This document shows, in pieces, positions 39,430 to 47,197 of a stretch of 47,222 nt of DNA. The stretch is from NCBI GenBank assembly GCA_023389315.1, contig JAEWEQ010000050.1:1-47222 (forward strand). The letters are read 5' to 3'. Position 1 is the first letter of the stretch; each line of letters starts with the position of its first letter. The translations under genes were made by a program, and so were the position numbers. The notes under the pieces were generated by a model. That model searched no databases, had not been told where the DNA came from, and worked only from the letters and a program-made list of their open reading frames with translations. The stretch comes from Actinomycetes bacterium (GTDB taxonomy: Bacteria > Actinomycetota > Actinomycetes > Actinomycetales > Actinomycetaceae).

Positions 39430-40422
39430 ATGGATTTGGATGCGTTTGCCACGATTCACCGGCCGCAGTGGGAGCGGCTCGACACGCTGTCACGCAAAGG
39501 CGCCCTGACGTCCGCGGAATCGATGGAACTGGTGGAACTGTTCCAAACCGTTTCAACGCACCTGTCCATCGTCAGATCGTCCTCGCCGGACCCAGAGCTG
39601 GTGTTGGCGCTGTCGCGTATCCTTACCCAAGCTCGCCGCCGCGCCTTCCGCGCACGTTGGACGCTTTCCGGATTCGCCACTTTCTTCACCCACACTTTCC
39701 CCACCGCCCTCTACCTTTCACGACGCTGGTGGCTGTCGGTGCTGGTGATTTTCCACCTCAGCGCCGCCGGTCTGGGCTGGTGGGTGGCCACTCACCCGCA
39801 AGTGCACCGCAATTTCGGCTCCACCGAAACTGTGCGCCGCCTGGTGGAAGAAGACTTCGTGGGCTACTACTCGGAGTTCGCCGCGCAGAGTTTCGCCGCC
39901 ACGGTGTGGACCAATAACGCCTGGGTTTCAGCCCTTTGCATCGCTTTGGGGGTGACCGGCATCGGTGTGATCCAGGTGCTCGCGGTGAACGCCATCAACT
40001 TGGGTGCGATCGGCGGGTTGATGGCGTATTACGGCGGGCTCGCCACGTTTTTCAGCTACATCCTCCCGCACGGCCTTTTGGAGTTGACGTGCGTGATGGT
40101 GGCTGGCGGATCAGGGCTCATGCTGTTTTGGTCGTGGGTAGTTCCCGGCGCCTTGCCGCGAGCGGAAGCCTTCGCGCACGCCGGCCGCACACTGATCGTA
40201 AACGCCGCCGGCCTGGCGGTGGTCTTATTCTTCTGTGCCTTAATCGAAGCGTTCGTCACGCCCTCGTCCCTACCCACTTGGTTGCGCATCGGTATCGGTG
40301 CCGCGGCGTGGCTGTTGTTCCTTTTCTACGCGCTTTGGCTGGGGCGAGTGCGGGTGCGCGAGGCCGCGAGCGCGGACGTCGCCACCACTTTCCGTCCCGC
40401 CACCGCGGTCGCCGTTCCCTAA
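39430..40422 (+). CDS. SpoIIM-family (DUF95) membrane protein
   Basis: This 330-residue protein has a soluble helical N-terminus (MDLDAFATIHRPQWERLDTL) typical of actinobacterial stage II sporulation protein M homologues. Five or so helices follow, with the family segment NNAWVSALCIALGVTGIGVIQVLAVNAINLG, then SYILPHGLLELTCVMVAGGSG. In non-sporulating bacteria the protein lies beside RDD and MoxR/DUF58 genes and may act in envelope biogenesis. ATG at 39430 follows TAGGGT at six bases. Box motif near 39580. Confidence 0.87.
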   Translation: MDLDAFATIHRPQWERLDTLSRKGALTSAESMELVELFQTVSTHLSIVRSSSPDPELVLALSRILTQARRRAFRARWTLSGFATFFTHTFPTALYLSRRWWLSVLVIFHLSAAGLGWWVATHPQVHRNFGSTETVRRLVEEDFVGYYSEFAAQSFAATVWTNNAWVSALCIALGVTGIGVIQVLAVNAINLGAIGGLMAYYGGLATFFSYILPHGLLELTCVMVAGGSGLMLFWSWVVPGALPRAEAFAHAGRTLIVNAAGLAVVLFFCALIEAFVTPSSLPTWLRIGIGAAAWLLFLFYALWLGRVRVREAASADVATTFRPATAVAVP

Positions 40423-40521
40423 CGCACGCTTGCTTTCTGCGCGATTCCTACCCGTTCGCAGCGAGCGCAGTCCCTTTTCGCGTCGCTACCCACGTCATCG
40501 TCCCCCTTCCTTGGCACCTGC

Positions 40522-40581
40522 GGCACGTCATCGCGTGAGTTTAGGTGTTCGGGAGGGCGTTTCGTGCGGCGTTGACGTGCC
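40522..40581 (+). repeat. 60-bp element (copy 22)
   Basis: Box variant GGGAGGGCG and right arm GCGTTGACGTGCC. Its right flank shares an extended block with bases 1-60 of the window. It sits between the convergent SpoIIM and DUF58 genes. Confidence 0.88.
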
Positions 40582-40664
40582 TGTGCGGTTGGGGGTGTGC
40601 GGTTGGTGCTTCGCGAGGTCGGGTGGCGGCGTGCGGTTGGGGGTGGGCGGCTTGGTGCAGGCAA

Positions 40665-42158
40665 CTACAGTTCGCCGCGTGCCTTCAACGCCAAATAGTG
40701 CTCCACTACCTCCATGGCCAGCTCCGCGGCGGGCGCCTCGATCACATCCACACCAATCGCAGCCAACGCCGAACCCACGCGTGCGCGCTGCTGTGCCAAC
40801 TGCGCTGACGCGGCACGCTGGAACACGTCCTCGGCATCTGAAATCCCCTCCACCGGCGCAGCCTTGGCGCTGGCGCAGGCGATCACCACGCGCATCTGCG
40901 GTGCCAACGTGGTTAAAACCGGCAGCAAGGATTCGCGCACCGGCGCCGGGTCCGCCGAGGTAAAAAACACCACCAGGGACACCTTGTTCTTCTGCGCCAA
41001 AACGTTGCGCGCCAAGTGCACCCAGTCGGCCTCCACCATCGCCGGCTCTAACCCCACCATTGCGTGGGAGAGGGATTCTAAAATGTTGCGCGCCTCAGGT
41101 TTTCGCAGCTCGCGGTGAATCACGCGGTCCCCAGCGACCAAGCTCACCGAGTCCTGCGCTTTTGCCGCCACCGCTGACAGCAGCAAAATCGCGTCCATGT
41201 GCGCATCCAACCGCGCGGTTTCCCCCACCCGCACCGCACAAAGCCGGGAAGTGTCGAGCACCATCACCAGGTGCCGGTCGCGCTCAGGCCGCCAAGTTCG
41301 CACGATCAGTTTGTCGTCACTGCGCGCACTGGCCCGCCAATCGATCGAACGCACGTCATCGCCCTCGACCCATTCGCGCAGCGAGTCAAATTCCGTGCCC
41401 TGCCCGGGCCGCAACGCCAGCGCGTGCCCCTCGATTTGCTGCAGTTTCGTAAGCGCGCGCGGCAAGTATTTGCGCGAAGGAAACTGCGGTAGCACTCGCA
41501 GCGTCTGCTCCGCGCGCAACGTGACCTGCCGCGCCGCTAGCCGCAGCGGTCCCCAGCTGCGCGCCGTGACTAGGTCGCTTTTCAGCGCTCCGCGTCGGCT
41601 CGGCCGCAGCGTCGTGCGCACCACCCAGCGAGCATCTTCGGCTTGCCGCGCTTTGAGAGTGTGGCGGTTGGCGGCGGCGTGTGCACTCCACGGCCAGGCG
41701 TCACGCACGTCGACGCGGGCGAGCTTCCACCGCCATGATTGGCGAGGACGGGGCGTTCCTTCACCGGTGATGTGCCGTTGGTCAGGGTCTGGGGTGGTCA
41801 GGGAGGTGGCAGCCCCGCCAGCCGCAGCGCCGGGGCCAACCTCAACCACGTCACCGCCGCCAACGCCAGTCCCGCTAACCGCACCTGCATGACCAACCTC
41901 AGCCACGTCCTCGTGAATTGGATCGAGCGTGGGCATCTGCACGTCAATGACCGACTCGCTTTCCTCGCCCAGTCGCACGGGCGACAGCGGCCGGCGCGAG
42001 ATCCGCAGCTGGCGCGGGTTGCTCGCCAACGCCACGTCAACGGCGACCAAAACTGCGCACAACAGTACCCACCGAAGCACGGTTAAAGTGCTCGGCCACA
42101 GGAAAACCAACGGGATCGCGAGGCCCACCAGGGCCACCGCACGGCGCGAGATACTCAT
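40665..42158 (-). CDS. DUF58 domain protein
   Basis: The 497-residue protein has an N-terminal pair of membrane helices (about residues 8-45), a low-complexity insert (about 75-145) and a C-terminal DUF58/von Willebrand-like domain. The family signature is EFDSLREWVEGDDVRSIDWRASARSDDKLIVRTW. DUF58 proteins work with MoxR ATPases, probably as chaperoned substrate or partner. The gene ends the run DUF4129-DUF4350-MoxR-DUF58, with 3 bp between the MoxR stop and this start. The insert includes EDVAEV (a CGTCCTC box) and HITGEGTPRP (a GATGTGCC variant plus a box motif). Confidence 0.9.
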   Translation of the reverse strand: MSISRRAVALVGLAIPLVFLWPSTLTVLRWVLLCAVLVAVDVALASNPRQLRISRRPLSPVRLGEESESVIDVQMPTLDPIHEDVAEVGHAGAVSGTGVGGGDVVEVGPGAAAGGAATSLTTPDPDQRHITGEGTPRPRQSWRWKLARVDVRDAWPWSAHAAANRHTLKARQAEDARWVVRTTLRPSRRGALKSDLVTARSWGPLRLAARQVTLRAEQTLRVLPQFPSRKYLPRALTKLQQIEGHALALRPGQGTEFDSLREWVEGDDVRSIDWRASARSDDKLIVRTWRPERDRHLVMVLDTSRLCAVRVGETARLDAHMDAILLLSAVAAKAQDSVSLVAGDRVIHRELRKPEARNILESLSHAMVGLEPAMVEADWVHLARNVLAQKNKVSLVVFFTSADPAPVRESLLPVLTTLAPQMRVVIACASAKAAPVEGISDAEDVFQRAASAQLAQQRARVGSALAAIGVDVIEAPAAELAMEVVEHYLALKARGEL

Positions 42159-42161
42159 GCT

Positions 42162-43331
42162 TTACCGGGGCACCGGCACCGAATCCAACGCGGACTGCAG
42201 CACCGAATATGTGCTGATGCCCTCCAACTCGGCCTCCGGACGCAGCCCCAACCGGTGCGCGATGGTGGCCGGCGTCATCATCTTCACGTCGTCAGGGGTG
42301 ACGAAATCGCGCCCGCTGAGCCACGCCCACGCCCGCGAAGTTGCCAGCAACGCGGTCGCCGCGCGCGGTGACATGCCGAAACGAAGTGACGGGGCCGAAC
42401 GAGTGGCGCGCGCAATGTCAACAATGTAGCCAGCCACGTCCTCGGTAATCGTCACCGCCTTGACGGCGCCGATCCCCGCTTCAATGTCGGCCGCGCCCGC
42501 CACCGGTTGGATGCCGGCGCTTTCGAGGTCGGTCGCGTCAAACCCACGCGCGTGCCGGTGCACGATCTCCACCTCGTCAGCACGGTTGGGCAAGTTCACG
42601 ATCACTTTCATGGTGAAACGATCCAGCTGCGCTTCAGGCAGCGGGTAAGTACCTTCGGACTCCACCGGGTTTTGGGTGGCGGCCACCAAGAAAGGGCTGG
42701 GTAGGGCGTGGGTTTTACGATCGACGCTGACTTGCCGCTCCGCCATCGCTTCCAGCAGGGCGGACTGGGTTTTCGGCGGCGTGCGGTTGATTTCGTCGGC
42801 GAGCAGCAGGTTCGTGAAGACCGGGCCGGGGCGGAAATTGAAATCCCCGGCGGCGCGGTCGTAAATCAGTGACCCGGTGACGTCCCCGGGCATCAGGTCG
42901 GGAGTGAACTGGATGCGCTGGGTTTCCAGGTCGAGGCTGCGCGCCAAAGCCCGGATTAGCAGGGTTTTCGCGGTGCCGGGCACGCCTTCGAGCAGCACGT
43001 GGCCGCGGGTGAGCAGCCCAATGAGTAGGGCGGTGACGGCCTGGTCTTGGCCGACCACGGCTTTGCGGACCTCGCGTTGGATGCGGGCGAGGGCGTCGCG
43101 CGCCTGGGCAGCATCGTCGGCGCGGGCGGGCCCGCTGGGTGGGGTGGCTTGGCCAGGAGACTCGGCGGGGCCGGGTTGGCCGGGAGACTCGGCGGGGCGG
43201 GGTTGGCCAGCAACCGCGCCGCCAGCAACCGCGCCGCCCTGAGCCGCGCCGCCAGCAACCGCACCGCCCTGATCCGCCCCGCCAGCAACCGCACCGCCCC
43301 CACTCGCGGAAGGATTAAAGTTCTGTGTCAT
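42162..43331 (-). CDS. MoxR family AAA+ ATPase
   Basis: From the second ATG (43331) the protein has 389 residues. Walker A is EGVPGTAKTLLIRALA, Walker B is LLADEINRTPPKTQ, and sensor/arginine-finger segments (VAATQNPVESEGTYPLPEAQLDRF) follow. MoxR ATPases act with DUF58 partners as chaperone-like machines. AGGAGG lies six bases before 43331 and three before 43334, so I favour the former. The first 65 residues are unusual low-complexity repeats (GGAVAGGA, PRPAESPGQPGPAESPGQ), encoded by short DNA repeats at 43130-43315. The start overlaps the DUF4350 stop by 17 bp. Confidence 0.9.
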   Translation of the reverse strand: MTQNFNPSASGGGAVAGGADQGGAVAGGAAQGGAVAGGAVAGQPRPAESPGQPGPAESPGQATPPSGPARADDAAQARDALARIQREVRKAVVGQDQAVTALLIGLLTRGHVLLEGVPGTAKTLLIRALARSLDLETQRIQFTPDLMPGDVTGSLIYDRAAGDFNFRPGPVFTNLLLADEINRTPPKTQSALLEAMAERQVSVDRKTHALPSPFLVAATQNPVESEGTYPLPEAQLDRFTMKVIVNLPNRADEVEIVHRHARGFDATDLESAGIQPVAGAADIEAGIGAVKAVTITEDVAGYIVDIARATRSAPSLRFGMSPRAATALLATSRAWAWLSGRDFVTPDDVKMMTPATIAHRLGLRPEAELEGISTYSVLQSALDSVPVPR

Positions 43332-44679
43332 CATTTGCCTCCTGAAGTAACTCATTAAGCTGCTTATCCCACTCCACCAACTCCGCGCCAGAGCCCCGGA
43401 ACGGCTGGAAAAGAAGTCTATAAACGGTCCGCTCGTCGATCCGCCGCCCACCGGCGCGCGCAACCTCACGCGTGAGCACGTCCTCGGTCACACTGCCACC
43501 CAACCCAAGTTTTTGCGCCAACTCGTCGCGTGCTTGCCGTTGCAGAATCTGCGCGGCGAGGGCGGTGTCGCCGCTGGCGTGCAACAGTGAACCCAGCGCT
43601 TGGCTGGTTTCCGAACCATCGATACGCACCGGCAGGCGTTCAAACGCCAGCGGGCCGAACCGGCGGGCGCGGTAAATGATGTAGGCCCCCGCCAAGGCTA
43701 GTAGCGCCACCGCCATGGGCCGGCTCCCAGGCGGCAGTATCCCCCAAGGTAGTTTCAAGAACAGGGAGGGGGTCTCCACGTTTTCGGGTTTGACCACTAC
43801 TAAGTTCGGCGTGGACCCCAGCAAGTTCATCATCAACGCCGCGTTGTCGCCGCTGTCGATATTGCGGTTGTGGGCGATATCGAGGCCGGGCAAAACCACC
43901 ACTTCGGCAACCCGGTCGCCCAAGCCAGTTTTCCCGCCAGTGGCCGTCCCATCCTGCGCCGACTTGCCCCCGCCAGTTTTCCCGCCAGTGGCCGTCCCGT
44001 CCTCGCCGGGAAGAAAGCCACCCAAGATCGCGACCAACCGCTTTGAATCCGCACTCACGCAGGTGGCGGCGCCGGGCGCGAAATCCGCAGCCAACTTCAC
44101 CGACGTTTCCAGGCGCTGCAGCTGCCCAACCACGTCACCGCACGCCGGCGCGACCTCGACGCTCACCCCCAGGTCTGCCTTCGTGGGCCTGTGTTCGCGG
44201 GAACTAGGGGAGGAAATCAGCGGGTCCAGAGGGTAAACCTCGTGAGCGTTATTGCCCTCCACCTCAAGGAATTCGACGTGTTCGGCGGCCACCACCACGC
44301 GCTTTGCGGCCAGTAGTTTGCGTGACGTGCTTTTGCTCGTGAGCTCGTTCAGCGGGTGAGTGAGCAGCACAGTGTCGGCACTGGTCAGCGTACGCAGGTC
44401 GGTTTCGCGCACCACCGACACGTCCTGCCCGCGCCCACTCATCACCTCCACCAGCGCGCGCGTGCCGGCGGGGTCAATCGAAGCGGGGTCGCCGGGGTAT
44501 TCGAGCCCGGACTCGCGCGGAAAAATTAAGGCGAAAAAGATGGACAGAATCAGCAGCAGCGCCAACGCTAGCCAAGAATCGCGCAGAATCTGCCCCAGCG
44601 AGCGGCGCACCGGCGTGGCCACCACCGTCCCTAGCGGTTCCATTTGCGAGGACGGTGTTGCCGGGTTGGTTGCCATCAC
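43315..44679 (-). CDS. DUF4350 domain membrane protein
   Basis: The 454-residue protein has an N-terminal membrane helix (LALALLLILSIFFALIF, about residue 37). A periplasmic DUF4350 domain follows (DPAGTRALVEVMSGRGQDVSVV, then LLTHPLNELTS). A second helix lies near 310-330 (RPMAVALLALAGAYIIYRARR) and the C-terminus is cytoplasmic. It is the membrane partner in the DUF4129-DUF4350-MoxR-DUF58 block. The ATG overlaps the DUF4129 stop (ATGA). A 48-bp-period direct repeat (43924-43998) duplicates DGTATGGKTG. The box motif near the 5' end of the gene (44646) encodes PSSQM. Confidence 0.88.
   Translation of the reverse strand: MMATNPATPSSQMEPLGTVVATPVRRSLGQILRDSWLALALLLILSIFFALIFPRESGLEYPGDPASIDPAGTRALVEVMSGRGQDVSVVRETDLRTLTSADTVLLTHPLNELTSKSTSRKLLAAKRVVVAAEHVEFLEVEGNNAHEVYPLDPLISSPSSREHRPTKADLGVSVEVAPACGDVVGQLQRLETSVKLAADFAPGAATCVSADSKRLVAILGGFLPGEDGTATGGKTGGGKSAQDGTATGGKTGLGDRVAEVVVLPGLDIAHNRNIDSGDNAALMMNLLGSTPNLVVVKPENVETPSLFLKLPWGILPPGSRPMAVALLALAGAYIIYRARRFGPLAFERLPVRIDGSETSQALGSLLHASGDTALAAQILQRQARDELAQKLGLGGSVTEDVLTREVARAGGRRIDERTVYRLLFQPFRGSGAELVEWDKQLNELLQEANDDTEL
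43924..43998 (+). repeat. Direct repeat inside the DUF4350 gene
   Basis: A 27-bp unit starting GCCAGTTTTCCCGCCAGTGG occurs at 43924-43950 and 43972-43998, a 16-codon period that keeps the frame. The second copy continues into a box motif. Confidence 0.85.
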
Positions 44680-45401
44680 GACCGACCCCCTGTGGTGACG
44701 CTGGCTCGTGCTTGTAGGCGGGCGCGAACGTCTTCGGCAAGCTGGAGCACCTGATCAACGTCGCCGCTGTGGCACTTTTGCGAGTGGGAAGCACCGTAGG
44801 CGGCCAGGTCGAAAAGCCGCGCTGCCTGGCCAGCGGCGGGAGCGTATTCGGGGAAGGAGCGGGCGAGCGCGCGTTGCACTTCACCAGCGGTACGTCCTCG
44901 CGAAGGCATGATCACGCCGTGGGTTTCCAACTCCACCACCAGGGATCGGAACGCGGCTTTGACGGCTTCATTGGGTGCAGAATTGCGTAGGTCTTCGGCT
45001 TGGCGAGCGTATTGGGCGGAGGAAAAGCCCAAGTCCGCCAGTCCGTTGCCGTCCTTTTCGGGGGCGGGGGTTTTCAGGTAGCGGCGCAGCATCGCCCACC
45101 CGATCAGCAGCAAGCTCACGACGATCACAGTGAGGCCGACCGCGGGCCAAAACCCGTCGGGTAGGTGGAAGCCGGTGTTGAACGGGTCGGAGCTGCGGTT
45201 GAAAAGCAGATTCAGGAGCCATTCGAGGAAGCTGAATGGGTGGTAATCGGAGCCGGAGAGTTCCTCGCTGACGAGGCGGCGAGCGGTGTCGGGGTCCACG
45301 AGCTCGGCGGGGTTGGTTTGCGGGGCGGTGGCCGTGCTTCCGGCGGTGTATGCGGCGGCCGTACTTCCGGCGGCGGGCGCCCAGCCTCCGAGTCTCATCA
45401 C
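44676..45401 (-). CDS. DUF4129 domain protein
   Basis: The protein of about 241 residues has an Ala/Thr-rich extracytoplasmic N-terminus (GSTAAAYTAGSTATAP). A membrane helix (FWPAVGLTVIVVSLLLIGWAM) follows, then a cytoplasmic helical DUF4129 domain (APNEAVKAAFRSLVVELETHGV, RTAGEVQRALA). It is first in the block with DUF4350, MoxR and DUF58, overlapping the next start by four bases. GTG at 45401 has GGAGG eight bases upstream; ATG 45398 is the alternative. Mutants of such blocks in other actinobacteria are not recalled here, so the function is inferred from context. Confidence 0.83.
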   Translation of the reverse strand: MMRLGGWAPAAGSTAAAYTAGSTATAPQTNPAELVDPDTARRLVSEELSGSDYHPFSFLEWLLNLLFNRSSDPFNTGFHLPDGFWPAVGLTVIVVSLLLIGWAMLRRYLKTPAPEKDGNGLADLGFSSAQYARQAEDLRNSAPNEAVKAAFRSLVVELETHGVIMPSRGRTAGEVQRALARSFPEYAPAAGQAARLFDLAAYGASHSQKCHSGDVDQVLQLAEDVRARLQARASVTTGGRS

Positions 45402-45552
45402 CGCGCGTGCCTCCTTACTGCGATTTCTCAGCTGCACGGGCGGATTGGGGCGCCGCGAGCTTCGACAGAGTCAACTTTACGGGACGGGCGGGGTGGAGAG
45501 GGGTAGAAACCTGCGGAAAGTCCTCTCCCGCCCGCCCGCCTCCCCGACCTGC

Positions 45553-45612
45553 GGCACGTCATCGGTGGAGTTTGCCCTTTCGCGAGGACGGAAAGTGCGG
45601 CGTTGACGTGCC
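45553..45612 (+). repeat. 60-bp element (copy 23)
   Basis: GGTGGAGTTT subtype with box GCGAGGACGGAAAGTGCGG. It lies in the 356-bp gap upstream of the DUF4129 operon. No other gene is visible in that gap. Confidence 0.9.
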
Positions 45613-45695
45613 TGTGCGGTTGGCGGCGCTCCAAGTGGGAACGCAGGCATCAACCGGGAACGCAAGCCCGCAGTGGGCACCCCTGACCAAGTGAA

Positions 45696-45723
45696 AGGGC
45701 GGCGCGAACCCTCGCACCGCCCT
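45696..45723 (-). terminator. Hairpin after the lipid kinase gene
   Basis: AGGGCGG (45696-45702) pairs with CCGCCCT (45717-45723). On the minus strand TTCACTTGG follows. The stem is short and the tail weak. Confidence 0.45.
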
Positions 45724-45757
45724 CGCGAATCAAAGAAGGAAGGAACTTGCCGCCAAG

Positions 45758-46870
45758 CTACCCGTGGCGAATCACCAACGCATGCTGGTCGGTACGCACC
45801 ATGATGCGACGGGCAGAACCAATAGCGTCCCCATCAACCTGGATGGGGTGCGGCTTTTGGGATTCGGTCACCGCCTTGCGGGCGGTGCGAACCGACAGGT
45901 TCCCCGTGGTCCCCGGCAGCGCGTCGCGGTGGATGCCAATGCCTTGCGCCGCGATCTTGGTGAACAAGTCCATCCACCCGAAGATCCCGACCTTAGTGTC
46001 TAACACCGTGATGTCCAGCTTGCCGTCATCGAGTTCCGCATCAGGCACCAGCACCACGCCAGCCATCAGGGAAGAGCAGTTCGCGAACAGGATGGAACGG
46101 CCGCAGACGCGGAAACGATCGTGCTCATCGAGGAACACGCGCAAGGAAAGTTTCGGCGCGCGCAACGCTTGCGCACCGGCCACCACGTACGCGCCCCACC
46201 CCACGGCGGACTTCAAGTGTGAGTTAGTGGATGCCATCAGCTCCGCATCCCAGCCTTGGCCGGCGATCACCAAGAACGCGTACTCGTCCTGGGCGGGGAC
46301 CTTGTTGCCGGACTCGCGGATCAAGTCGCGATGCCCCGCGGGAATGAGAGAACCTTCGGGCGGGAGTTCGGATGCCTCGCCGATTTCTTCGACCCGCAGC
46401 CACGCTAGGTCCGATTGGAAGTTGTATCCAAAGAAGGCGATGTCAACTGCTTCTTGCAAGTCGTCAGTAGGGATCGCCAGGTTACGGGCCATCAGGTTGC
46501 CCGTGCCCGCAGGAATGATTGCCATCGGGATCTTCGTGTACGCCAGCCCCGCAGCTACAGCCCGCACGGTTCCGTCCCCGCCGGCAGCGAGCACCAAGGT
46601 GGCGCCATCAGCCACTGCTTGCGCCGCTTGCCCGGTTCCGGGGTCTTCCTCACTGGTTTCGATGAATACCGGTTCCCCCATGCCGGCTTCGGCTGCGGCA
46701 ATGGTGACGAGTTTGCGTAGGCGGTGCAGGCGGCTGACCTTCACCGGGTTGTAAATCACGTAGGGCCGGCCGCGGTCAGTTTCCGCCGTTTCTCGCAGCG
46801 CTGAGTCGGGTGCGGATTTATGGCGGGGTACGCGAGTTAGTCGCCGTTGCGATATCGAGTTCTTCGCCAC
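45758..46870 (-). CDS. Diacylglycerol kinase-family lipid kinase
   Basis: The 370-residue protein has the DAGK catalytic domain. YVIYNPVKV near residue 38 is the N-terminal strand, VLAAGGDGTVRAVAAGL the GGDGT nucleotide loop, and PMAIIPAGTGNLMARNL follows. A C-terminal beta-sandwich ends in IQVDGD. It uses ATP to phosphorylate diacylglycerol, sphingoid-like or prenyl-type lipids at the membrane; the substrate is undefined. GTG at 46870 has AAGGA seven bases upstream. The N-terminal 30 residues are basic (SQRRLTRVPRHKS). It is the last gene in the window. Confidence 0.9.
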   Translation of the reverse strand: MAKNSISQRRLTRVPRHKSAPDSALRETAETDRGRPYVIYNPVKVSRLHRLRKLVTIAAAEAGMGEPVFIETSEEDPGTGQAAQAVADGATLVLAAGGDGTVRAVAAGLAYTKIPMAIIPAGTGNLMARNLAIPTDDLQEAVDIAFFGYNFQSDLAWLRVEEIGEASELPPEGSLIPAGHRDLIRESGNKVPAQDEYAFLVIAGQGWDAELMASTNSHLKSAVGWGAYVVAGAQALRAPKLSLRVFLDEHDRFRVCGRSILFANCSSLMAGVVLVPDAELDDGKLDITVLDTKVGIFGWMDLFTKIAAQGIGIHRDALPGTTGNLSVRTARKAVTESQKPHPIQVDGDAIGSARRIMVRTDQHALVIRHG

Positions 46871-47042
46871 GTTCTATTCCTTTACTTCACGCAGTTTCAT
46901 CGGCGGCCACGTGCCTACGCGCATTGCTGGTTCCAAGCATACGACGGGCCTTGCGAAAATCGCGCACGCAAGCCGTTCCGGGGCCCGTCGCTGGCCGCGT
47001 GGGAGCGTTTCCTCCCTGGAGCCGGCCCCGCCCCTTCCCTGC

Positions 47043-47102
47043 GGCACGTCATCGGCGGAGTTTGTCCCTTCGCGAGGACGGTTTGTGCGACGTTGACGTG
47101 CC
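47043..47102 (+). repeat. 60-bp element (copy 24)
   Basis: GGCGGAGTTT subtype with box GCGAGGACGGTTTGTGCG and right arm ACGTTGACGTGCC. It is upstream of the lipid kinase gene and 95 bp before the next copy. Confidence 0.9.
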
Positions 47103-47137
47103 TGTGGGGTTGGGTGGTGGGTTGGGTTGGCACCTGC

Positions 47138-47197
47138 GGCACGTCATCGGTGGAGTTTGCCCCTTCGCGAGGACGGTTTGTGCGGCGTTGACGTGCC
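47138..47197 (+). repeat. 60-bp element (copy 25), second of a tandem pair
   Basis: Nearly identical to copy 24. The spacer TGTGGGGTTGGGTGGTGGG recurs after this copy and runs to the window edge, so a 95-bp tandem array probably continues outside. Confidence 0.9.

Noticed and set aside
102..47197. CRISPR array
   Set aside because: The 60-bp repeats are kilobases apart with genes between them, not separated by uniform short spacers, and no cas genes are present.
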